DNA from: RGIG1959 sp051877215
GTDB taxonomy: Bacteria; Bacillota; Clostridia; Oscillospirales; Acutalibacteraceae
DNA length: 6,110 nt
Direction: 5' to 3'
NCBI GenBank assembly: GCA_051877215.1
Contig: JBJEIR010000009.1
Location: forward strand, 1 to 6,110
Numbering within the stretch: the stretch's first letter is position 1; every line of letters begins with the position of its first letter. The notes beneath the pieces were generated by a model, which was not told the origin of the DNA, did no database searches, and saw nothing but the letters and a program-made list of their open reading frames with translations. Of the stretch, positions 1 to 4,968 are shown piece after piece. The position numbers and the translations under genes are program-made.

Positions 1-1641
1 AACGATATCGCCGTCGGTGAGCACAAGGATGATGTCCGCATCCCGTATGGTGGATAAGCGGTGAGCGATGATAAAGGAGGTTTTCCCGTGCATCATCTTG
101 CGGAAGGCCTTTTGGGTGCGCTGCTCGGTCAGAATATCCACCGAGCTGGTCGCTTCGTCGAGGATGAGCATCGGCGCATCAAGCAGCATGGTGCGCGCAA
201 TGGTGAGAAGCTGCTTTTGACCTGCGGAGAGGTTGTCGCTGCCCTCTGCGATCGGCGTGTCATACCCTTGAGGCAGACGGCGGATAAAGTTGTGGGCGTG
301 CGCCGCTTTGGCCGCCGCAACGATTTGTTCTTCCGTGGCGTTCGGGCAGCCGTAGGCGATATTGTCCCGCACGGTTCCCTCAAAAAGCCAAGTCTCCTGC
401 AAGACCATACCGAAGCAGCGGCGCAGGTCATCCCGCGGAATATCGCGGATATCGGTACCGCCGAGGGTGATGCGCCCGCTGTTCGTCTCGTAAAAGCGCA
501 TCAAAAGATTGACAAGCGTCGTTTTGCCCGATCCGGTCGGCCCGACGATGGCGACGGTGGTGCCCGGCGCAACGGTCAGGCTGAAATCGCGGATGAGCGG
601 GCGCTTTGGGGTATAGGAAAACGCCACATGTTCAAAGCGGATTTCGTACTGTGCGGGAATAAAATCGCTCTCCTTGTCGGGGGTGCTCTCCGGCTCGTCG
701 AGCACCTCAAAGACGCGGCAGGCCGCCGCAAGAGCGAGCTGGAGCTGCATGGTGATCGAGGTGATCTCATTAAAGGGCTTTGAAAACTGCGCCGTATAGG
801 TCAAAAAGCTGGCGATCATACCGGTGCTCAGCCCGGCAAAAATGCCGCATACGCCGACCAAAATATACGCGACATTGTTGACAAAACGGGTGGACGGATT
901 GACGAGCGCCGAGGCAAATTGCGCGCGGTAACCGCATTCGTACAGCTCGCCGTTGAGCGCGTCAAATCGTTTTTGAGCGCCCGCTTCATATTCAAACGCC
1001 GAAACGGTCTGCTGCGCGCTGATCATCTCTTCGGCACAGCCGTTGAGAGCGCCCAGCACACGGCTTTGCTCGCGAAAGCGCCGATTGCCGTAACGGGTGA
1101 TAAAAAATCCGGCAAGAAAGCACAGCGGCGTCACAAAGACCGATACAAGAGCCACGGCGGGATTGAGCATCAGCATAAAGCCGAGCGAGATCAAAATGGC
1201 AAGCATACCCGAGATAAGCTGTACGATTCCCTGATTCAGGCCGTCGGCAACGGCGTCGATATCAGCGGAAAAGCGGCTGATCATATCGCCGCGGGAATGG
1301 GTGTCAAAATATTTTACAGGCAAGCGCTGCAGCTTGGCAAACAGGGCGGTGCGAAGCTGCTGCACCGCGCGGTTGGCAACCTGCGCGGCGCACAGAGAGG
1401 TCAGATACTGAAAGACGCAGCCGCTCAAATACAAAAGCAGGATTTGGCCGCACTTTTGTATGAGCTGCGGCAAGAATTGATTGTCAAACGGCAGCATCAG
1501 ATCGATCGCCTGCCCGATGAGATCGGGGACAATGAGCAGTGCAATATTGCTGCAAAGCGCCAGCAGGATGACGGCAATCAGCAGCCACTTATAGGCGCCG
1601 ATGACCGAAAGCAGCCGTGTAAGCGTGTGTTTTTTCTTCAT
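1..1641 (-). CDS. ABC exporter half-transporter, catalytic-site subunit (3' end off window)
   Basis: A fused permease-ATPase (type IV/ABCB fold) that exports a drug-like, lipid or peptide substrate; the substrate cannot be read from sequence. 547 residues are visible, and the last few tens, after the D-loop/H-loop region, lie beyond the left edge. The N-terminal half holds the membrane segments, the first near residues 17-37. The ATPase half has Walker A GPTGSGKT at 367-374, Q-loop Q415, signature LSAGQ at 471-475, Walker B ending D495 with catalytic E496, and H-loop H527. The signature departs from LSGGQ, while the Glu and His are intact: this is the TM288-type half of a heterodimer. The ATG overlaps the TGA of the upstream gene as ATGA (4 bp). 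A near-perfect AGGAGGTGA ribosome site (1646-1654) sits inside that gene's end, so the two are translationally coupled. Confidence 0.95.
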   Translation of the reverse strand, partial: MKKKHTLTRLLSVIGAYKWLLIAVILLALCSNIALLIVPDLIGQAIDLMLPFDNQFLPQLIQKCGQILLLYLSGCVFQYLTSLCAAQVANRAVQQLRTALFAKLQRLPVKYFDTHSRGDMISRFSADIDAVADGLNQGIVQLISGMLAILISLGFMLMLNPAVALVSVFVTPLCFLAGFFITRYGNRRFREQSRVLGALNGCAEEMISAQQTVSAFEYEAGAQKRFDALNGELYECGYRAQFASALVNPSTRFVNNVAYILVGVCGIFAGLSTGMIASFLTYTAQFSKPFNEITSITMQLQLALAAACRVFEVLDEPESTPDKESDFIPAQYEIRFEHVAFSYTPKRPLIRDFSLTVAPGTTVAIVGPTGSGKTTLVNLLMRFYETNSGRITLGGTDIRDIPRDDLRRCFGMVLQETWLFEGTVRDNIAYGCPNATEEQIVAAAKAAHAHNFIRRLPQGYDTPIAEGSDNLSAGQKQLLTIARTMLLDAPMLILDEATSSVDILTEQRTQKAFRKMMHGKTSFIIAHRLSTIRDADIILVLTDGDIV

Positions 1642-3380
1642 GCGCTCACCTCCTCGCCGCGTTCCTGCGAGGACACGATTTTGCGGTACAGTTCACAGGA
1701 TTCCATCAATTCCTCATGAGAGCCGATGCCCGCCAGCCGGCCGTCGTCCATCACGAGAAGCATGTCGGCATGGCGAATGGCGCTGACCCGTTGAGAGATC
1801 AAAAAGACGGTGGTCGGCTCACCTTGCGCGGCGCAGCGGGCGGCAATGGCGCGGCGAAGCGCCGCATCTGTGGCGTAGTCGAGTGCGCTGGAGGCGTCGT
1901 CAAGCAGCAGGATGGGGGCGCGGCGGCACAGCGCGCGCGCAATGGCGATGCGCTGCTTTTGCCCGCCCGACAGGTTGGCTCCGCCGCGCTCGACGGGGGT
2001 GTCAAAGCCGCGCTCTTTTTCCATGATGAAATCATAGGCCTGCGCGTCTTTGGCGGCGGAGATCACATCCTCGTCAGTGGCGTCTTGCGCGCCCAGCCGG
2101 ATGTTGTCGGCAACGGTTCCCGAAAAGAGCTCCACCTTTTGAGAGACGAGAGCAAAGCGGGCGCGCAGCTCGGAAACGGCGTAGTCGCGCACATCCTTGC
2201 CGTCGATCAGAATACGGCCGGACGATACATCGTAAAAGCGCATCATCAAGCGAATCAGCGTGCTTTTGCCCGTCCCCGTTCCGCCGATGATTCCGACGGT
2301 CGCGCCGTGCGGGACAGAAAAGGAAATGTCGGTCAGATCCTCTTCGCCGCTGTTGTAGGAAAAGCACACCTTTTCAAAGGTGACGGCGGGTGCGTCGGCG
2401 CTTTCGGAGATGCCGCTTCCGTTTGCAATGGCGGGGCGTGTCGCCAGCACCTCCGCGACCCGACCCGCGCTGGCATACGCTTTCGAAAAGGTGGAGATCA
2501 GATTGGCCACCACGGTCAGGGCGACGAGAATCTGGTTGACATAATTGATAAATGCAATGATCTCTCCGGTCGTCATATGTCCCGTTTCCACACGGATATT
2601 GCCGAACCACAGAATGCACACAACAGCGAGATTCATGATCAGCGTGGTGGCGGGATTGAGCAGGGCGGAGAGCCTGGCGGCGCGTATGGCGGCGTCGGTG
2701 TGCTCCTTTGTCGCAGCGTCAAAACGCTGCTTTTCTTCACGGCGGCGCGCAAAGGCGCGAATCACCCGCACGCCCGACAAGTTTTCCGACAGCACGGCGG
2801 CAAGGCGGTCGAGGCGCTTTTGCACGGTGCGGTGCAGCGGCACCGCTTTGCGCGAAACCAGCCATAAGATACACACAAAAATCGGAATGGCAATCAAAAT
2901 AATCAGCGCGAGCTGCCAATCGATCATCGCCGCCATGATGACGCCGCCGATACACAAAAACGGCGCGCGGATCACAAGACGGATGAGCATGGCAACCGCA
3001 TATTGCAGTTGGTTGATGTCGTTTGTCAAGCGGTTGATCAGCGACGCGGTTCCGAAGCGGTCAAGCTCCGTGCCGGAAAAGGAGAGAATGTGCGAAAACA
3101 ACGCCCGCCGCAGCTCGGTGCCGAAGCCCTGAGAGGTGCGGGAGGCGACATATTGACAGACCAGCGCCGAGCAAAGTCCCACCGCTACAATGCCGAGCAT
3201 GATCCCGCCCATGCGCAGCAGATAGGAAACATCGCGCGTCAGTACGCCGTTGTCGATGACCTGCGCCATCAATAACGGCAGATACAGTTCCAATATTGCT
3301 TCAAACAGCTTTGCGAGCGGACCGATGATGCAATAAGAGGTGTACGGCTTTAAAAACCGTCCGTAAGTCTTAAAAATCAA
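1638..3380 (-). CDS. ABC exporter half-transporter, degenerate-site subunit
   Basis: 580-residue permease-ATPase, the partner of the gene that follows it. Six membrane segments are expected in residues about 15-300; conserved stretches such as SLINRLTNDINQLQ (113-126) and LSGVRVIRAF (201-210) resemble TM287. The ATPase domain has Walker A GGTGTGKST (366-374), Q-loop Q414, canonical signature LSGGQ (470-474), and Walker B LLLDD with Asp495 where the catalytic Glu belongs. Gln530 (LISQRVS) replaces the H-loop His. Asp and Gln at these places mark the non-hydrolysing site of TM287/288-type heterodimers; the LSGGQ here completes the active site of the partner. The start is TTG at 3380: an in-frame TGA lies three codons upstream, GGAG sits 9 nt before the TTG, and the next Met (residue 38) would remove the first membrane segment. 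Substrate unknown; multidrug or lipid export is possible. Confidence 0.95.
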   Translation of the reverse strand: MIFKTYGRFLKPYTSYCIIGPLAKLFEAILELYLPLLMAQVIDNGVLTRDVSYLLRMGGIMLGIVAVGLCSALVCQYVASRTSQGFGTELRRALFSHILSFSGTELDRFGTASLINRLTNDINQLQYAVAMLIRLVIRAPFLCIGGVIMAAMIDWQLALIILIAIPIFVCILWLVSRKAVPLHRTVQKRLDRLAAVLSENLSGVRVIRAFARRREEKQRFDAATKEHTDAAIRAARLSALLNPATTLIMNLAVVCILWFGNIRVETGHMTTGEIIAFINYVNQILVALTVVANLISTFSKAYASAGRVAEVLATRPAIANGSGISESADAPAVTFEKVCFSYNSGEEDLTDISFSVPHGATVGIIGGTGTGKSTLIRLMMRFYDVSSGRILIDGKDVRDYAVSELRARFALVSQKVELFSGTVADNIRLGAQDATDEDVISAAKDAQAYDFIMEKERGFDTPVERGGANLSGGQKQRIAIARALCRRAPILLLDDASSALDYATDAALRRAIAARCAAQGEPTTVFLISQRVSAIRHADMLLVMDDGRLAGIGSHEELMESCELYRKIVSSQERGEEVSA

Positions 3381-3389
3381 GCAATGTCA

Positions 3390-3393
3390 CTCC
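3390..3393 (-). promoter_or_regulatory. Ribosome binding site fixing the TTG start
   Basis: GGAG on the minus strand, 9 nt upstream of the TTG at 3380. With the in-frame TGA between the site and the start, it leaves TTG as the only start that keeps the first membrane segment. The weak start codon may lower expression of the first subunit relative to the second, which has a near-perfect ribosome site. Confidence 0.7.
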
Positions 3394-3463
3394 GAATGTT
3401 TATTTTCAGCCGTGTCAGGATCGGCGCTGTACCGAAAATCCGACAAAGGGTCTGAGCCTGTCC

Positions 3464-3489
3464 TGTCGGCAGCTTACGCATTGCCGACA
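3464..3489. repeat. 8-bp inverted repeat at the ABC operon transcription start
   Basis: TGTCGGCA (3464-3471) and TGCCGACA (3482-3489) form a perfect 8-bp inverted repeat with a 10-nt spacer. It lies over the predicted start site, so it could be a repressor operator or a 5' hairpin of the mRNA. A further TGTCGG-type copy on the minus strand (about 3438-3444) can pair with the same central arm, giving an alternative hairpin. No U-tract follows, so it is not an intrinsic terminator. Confidence 0.5.
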
Positions 3490-3494
3490 AGTGC

Positions 3495-3523
3495 AGGATA
3501 TTTTTATTTTATGCTTGTGTCAA
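3495..3523 (-). promoter_or_regulatory. Promoter of the ABC exporter operon
   Basis: Perfect TTGACA -35 (3518-3523, minus strand), 17-bp spacer, then TATCCT (3495-3500, 4 of 6 matches to TATAAT). The predicted transcript starts near 3488, giving a leader of about 108 nt. It is the best sigma-A type match upstream of the operon and is correctly oriented. Confidence 0.65.
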
Positions 3524-3672
3524 ATCATATCACAGAAATAAAAATCATACAAGTGAAAATCCGTTAAAGGCTTTCTTTTTCGGCAATAAAACTACCGAAA
3601 ATATGACGGTTTTGACAATCTGCCTAGGATAATAAACTCAACCCAATCCGATTCGTAATTGTGTTTGGCATT
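3524..3672. other. AT-rich intergenic stretch with one hairpin
   Basis: No gene is supported here. The one structure seen is a stem at 3577-3601 (TTTTCGG and CCGAAAA arms, extended to 9 bp by a wobble on the minus strand). No U-run follows on either strand, so it is not a convincing terminator for the DUF2500-like gene that ends at 3673. A plus-strand TTGACA at 3612-3617 lacks a well-spaced -10. Confidence 0.4.
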
Positions 3673-4047
3673 CTAATTACATTCAAAAGAAATGAATTGT
3701 TTACCCCTAAAACGCAAATTGCCTATATCGCCTATTAGAATTTTTTCATATGCAATATTATCTTTTATAGCAAATTCTAAACGCTCTTTATTTTCCAACT
3801 CAAATATTATGATGTTTATTTTATATTTTGGGTTTCTCGGGTGTGGAAAATTGCTTTTAGAAAGGACCTTTACATTGTTTTGCATTTGAATTTCTCCATC
3901 GGAATTTTCTCCATAAATTTCTCGCTCTTTCCTTATAGTAAAATATATTGCGAAGGGTATGACAATAAATGCTCCAATAAAAATTATTAGAGCTATTATA
4001 CCCACTTCGTCCGGTATTTTTTTCATTAAAACATCGTTGATTGACAT
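3673..4047 (-). CDS. DUF2500-like single-pass membrane protein
   Basis: 124-residue protein of unknown function. Around residues 15-38 there is one hydrophobic membrane segment (GIIALIIFIGAFIVIPFAIY), followed by a charged stretch and a soluble C-terminal domain (about 58-124). That domain carries VKVLSKSNFP, then FELENKERLEFAI, and ends GDIGNLRFRGKQFISFE. The ending closely matches the GDxGxLxxxGxxFxSF pattern of DUF2500 proteins such as E. coli YhhM, which have the same membrane-plus-small-domain layout. The ATG at 4047 is chosen because AAGGAA (4057-4062) lies 9 nt before it. A longer frame from TTG at 4065 has no ribosome site and would absorb this one. The gene lies 80 bp downstream of the lipoprotein gene on the same strand and has similarly low GC, so the two were probably acquired or kept together. 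Confidence 0.8.
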   Translation of the reverse strand: MSINDVLMKKIPDEVGIIALIIFIGAFIVIPFAIYFTIRKEREIYGENSDGEIQMQNNVKVLSKSNFPHPRNPKYKINIIIFELENKERLEFAIKDNIAYEKILIGDIGNLRFRGKQFISFECN

Positions 4048-4072
4048 ATTTTCATTTTCCTTCAATAGTAGA

Positions 4073-4091
4073 ATTATAAATCGCCATTATA
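4073..4091 (-). promoter_or_regulatory. Possible promoter -10 elements for the DUF2500-like gene
   Basis: Two perfect minus-strand TATAAT hexamers (4073-4078 and 4086-4091) lie in the 80-bp gap before the gene. Neither has a recognisable -35 at 16-18 bp, and the region is AT-rich, so chance matches are quite possible. If real, they would give the gene its own short leader, separate from the lipoprotein transcript. Confidence 0.25.
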
Positions 4092-4127
4092 TGAAAGAAT
4101 GATGACCCTTTTACTTTATGAGGATTT

Positions 4128-4382
4128 CTACCACCATTTTTCATATGATATTTGAAAAACATTTTTTTCAAAAGAATGATTTTCCCAATAGCAATCAAAG
4201 CAGTAATATGCCTCATTATCGGTTCTATAATTTACACAATATTCCGGCATGCTTGCGCCACAGTCTTCGCATTTTGCTTTAGGTACATTACTTTTTTCTT
4301 CTTCCGCGTTGCAAGCTGCAAGCATTACAACCATTAAAAGACAAATAGATGTGCTCAGTAAAGCGGATACGGTTTTTCTCAT
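4128..4382 (-). CDS. Small Cys-rich lipoprotein with two CxxC motifs
   Basis: 84-residue precursor, not recognised as a named family. It has a lipoprotein signal peptide: MRK basic start, hydrophobic core about residues 5-21, and lipobox LAAC with the lipidated Cys24. The mature part is only about 61 residues, acidic at its start (AEEEK), with C38xxC41, C49 and C61xxC64. The two CxxC pairs 20 residues apart look like a zinc-ribbon or other metal- or redox-binding knuckle, which is unusual for a protein facing outward. It ends in EKWW. The start is ATG at 4382, with GGAGGA (4389-4394) 6 nt upstream. An open frame continues to 4466, but it would be read through the terminator hairpin and spoil the signal peptide. 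Expression appears controlled by the structured leader directly upstream. Function unknown; metal binding is inference. Confidence 0.8.
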   Translation of the reverse strand: MRKTVSALLSTSICLLMVVMLAACNAEEEKSNVPKAKCEDCGASMPEYCVNYRTDNEAYYCFDCYWENHSFEKNVFQISYEKWW

Positions 4383-4384
4383 TT

Positions 4385-4555
4385 TTATTCCTCCAAAAAT
4401 AAAAAAGTGTGTGCAACCGAAGCTACACACACCGAAAAATGTATAGCTCCCATTGCTACCACACAAATTGAATTTGCAGACCTATACCAATAAGGCAAAG
4501 CATACAAAAACAGAGCATACATTTTTACCAAAACAAAAATGTATACTTCATCCAT
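4385..4555 (-). CDS. Possible 56-codon leader ORF
   Basis: An open frame begins MDEVYIFVLVKMYALF, is strongly hydrophobic, and ends in TAA only 2 nt before the lipoprotein ATG. It spans most of the structured leader including the terminator. No good ribosome site precedes the ATG at 4555 (only a distant AGG), and the hydrophobicity may simply reflect U-rich sequence. If translated, ribosomes would melt the leader helices and the terminator and could couple to the lipoprotein start. Kept as an alternative reading of the leader. Confidence 0.15.
   Translation of the reverse strand: MDEVYIFVLVKMYALFLYALPYWYRSANSICVVAMGAIHFSVCVASVAHTFLFLEE
4395..4433 (-). terminator. Intrinsic terminator with UUCG tetraloop in the lipoprotein leader
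   Basis: On the minus strand GTGTGTGTAGC (4422-4432), loop TTCG (4418-4421) and GTTGCACACAC (4407-4417) form an 11-bp stem with two G-U wobbles, capped by the very stable C(UUCG)G loop. T6-A-T5 (4395-4406) follows, and the lipoprotein's GGAGG begins at the next base. There is no room for a promoter between terminator and gene, so the gene can be expressed only by read-through. This marks the hairpin as a regulated attenuator. Confidence 0.8.
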
Positions 4556-4590
4556 TACAAGTATAAGCCTATATTCAATTTGTGTGGTAT
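4407..4590 (-). promoter_or_regulatory. Candidate riboswitch/attenuator leader RNA of unrecognised class
   Basis: The predicted RNA starts near 4590. P1: TACCACACAAATTGAAT (4573-4589, read on the minus strand) pairs perfectly over 17 bp with 4457-4473. Inside it, P2 is CUUAUACU (4560-4567) with GGUAUAGG (4481-4488), including wobbles. P3 is a 13-bp hairpin, 4535-4547 with 4514-4526, with an 8-nt loop. Antiterminator: the P1 3' arm plus four bases (4455-4465) can pair with the terminator 3' arm (4408-4417) with one bulged G. P1 and antiterminator share the same strand and exclude each other, so stable P1 means termination and open P1 means read-through. I see no T-box, SAM, TPP, M-box or other motif I know. 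The ligand or trigger is unknown, and the 17-bp P1 is long for a riboswitch. A palindromic mobile-element remnant is the main alternative. Confidence 0.6.
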
Positions 4591-4596
4591 GTTATA

Positions 4597-4625
4597 AGCA
4601 TAGCATACTTTTTGAATTTTTACAA
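4597..4625 (-). promoter_or_regulatory. Promoter of the lipoprotein leader RNA
   Basis: Minus-strand TTGTAA (4620-4625), 17-bp spacer, then TATGCT (4597-4602), each matching 4 of 6 consensus bases. The predicted start near 4590 is immediately before the 5' arm of the 17-bp helix, which supports the assignment. It faces away from the mntP promoter at 4741-4769. Confidence 0.5.
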
Positions 4626-4678
4626 CTATTTAAGAAATTGCTTTTGCTCCCATTGTAACTCAACCACAACACACCGCC

Positions 4679-4702
4679 TTTTACAATTCGCTGTTTGTAA
4701 AA
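4679..4702. repeat. Palindrome between two divergent promoters
   Basis: TTTTACAA (4679-4686) and TTGTAAAA (4695-4702) form a perfect 8-bp inverted repeat with an 8-nt spacer. It lies between the divergent lipoprotein-leader and mntP promoters, with its right edge 38 bp upstream of the mntP -35. This could be a regulator binding site. It does not match the MntR or Zur boxes I know, and AT-rich DNA makes such repeats less rare. Confidence 0.35.
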
Positions 4703-4740
4703 TTTCGGAAATATGCAATGGGATTTATACGGTGCATATC

Positions 4741-4769
4741 TTGACAAATGACGAAAGACATGGTAGGAT
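4741..4769 (+). promoter_or_regulatory. mntP promoter
   Basis: Perfect TTGACA (4741-4746), 17-bp spacer, TAGGAT (4764-4769) preceded by TGG, an extended -10 (TGn). The predicted start near 4776 places the riboswitch core at the very 5' end of the transcript, as expected for a riboswitch leader. Confidence 0.7.
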
Positions 4770-4775
4770 GGTCGC

Positions 4776-4890
4776 GTTGAGGGAGTAGTCGGCGCTTCGG
4801 TGCGGTATGCCAACATACTGGCGAAAAGCCTGGTATACCTTAATTGACGAGACTTACACATGGCGTCTTGCTGTGCGCATTTCCCTCGCC
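4776..4890 (+). promoter_or_regulatory. yybP-ykoY manganese riboswitch upstream of mntP
   Basis: Conserved parts of the yybP-ykoY class are present in order. GAGGGAGTAG (4779-4788) comes first, then a UUCG-capped hairpin (4792-4803). Next is a 9-bp helix, GGTATGCCA (4804-4812) with TGGTATACC (4831-4839), enclosing CATAC and a GGC-GAAAA-GCC hairpin. Last is TTAATTGACGAGAC (4840-4853). The family binds Mn2+ and typically turns on Mn exporters, which fits mntP downstream. Bases 4779-4784 can also pair with TCCCTC (4882-4887), a possible closing helix that would leave a 28-nt insert after the conserved 3' motif. The aptamer's 3' boundary is therefore uncertain. Confidence 0.88.
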
Positions 4891-4905
4891 TTATATCGGA
4901 TTGTG

Positions 4906-4945
4906 AGCGGGTGCGACGGCGCGCCCGCTTTATTTTTATATTTTA
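4906..4945 (+). terminator. Riboswitch-controlled intrinsic terminator before mntP
   Basis: AGCGGGTGCG (4906-4915), loop ACGG, CGCGCCCGCT (4920-4929): a 10-bp stem with one wobble, followed by a T-rich tail (4929-4945). It lies between the aptamer and the mntP ribosome site, so it is the expression platform. It is expected to form at low Mn2+ and be disrupted when Mn2+ is bound; the exact antiterminator pairing was not resolved. Confidence 0.85.
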
Positions 4946-4968
4946 ATCGGTGCGGAGGAAATGACAAA

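Noticed and set aside
61..783. Long plus-strand open frames across 61-783, 919-1719 and 1716-2867
   Set aside because: They are opposite-strand shadows of the two ABC genes, which have full conserved motifs; the shadow proteins are rich in Arg, Gly and Ala and match no family.
3577..3601. Hairpin as terminator of the DUF2500-like gene
   Set aside because: The stem is followed by A-rich, not U-rich, sequence on the transcribed strand.
3612..3638. Plus-strand promoter from TTGACA at 3612
   Set aside because: The nearest good -10 (GATAAT) is only 10 bp away and the 15-bp option is poor; the only gene downstream runs in the opposite direction.
4048..4065. TTG start at 4065 for the DUF2500-like protein
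   Set aside because: No ribosome site upstream; this stretch itself contains part of the AAGGAA site serving the ATG at 4047.
4383..4466. N-terminal extension of the lipoprotein to an ATG at 4466
   Set aside because: It would translate through the terminator and place 28 residues before a textbook signal peptide, while a strong GGAGGA site sits 6 nt before the ATG at 4382.
4457..4589. The 17-bp inverted repeat as an insertion sequence or MITE
   Set aside because: No target-site duplication abuts the arms and no transposase is present; promoter, terminator and antiterminator placement fit a leader RNA better, though a mobile origin is not excluded.
4395..4590. T-box or other known riboswitch for the lipoprotein leader
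   Set aside because: No T-box AGGGUGGNACCGCG bulge and no conserved core of the SAM, TPP, lysine, purine, M-box, c-di-GMP or fluoride classes was found by eye; a covariance-model search would be decisive.
4446..4655. 10-bp direct repeats (GCTCCCATTG), 200 bp apart, as target-site duplication
   Set aside because: The enclosed 190 bp do not begin and end with inverted repeats, and a 10-bp match in AT-rich, internally repetitive DNA is weak evidence.
4807..4968. mntP start at 4807
   Set aside because: The segment is the riboswitch and terminator; the ATG at 4969 has the ribosome site and matches the family's usual N-terminus.
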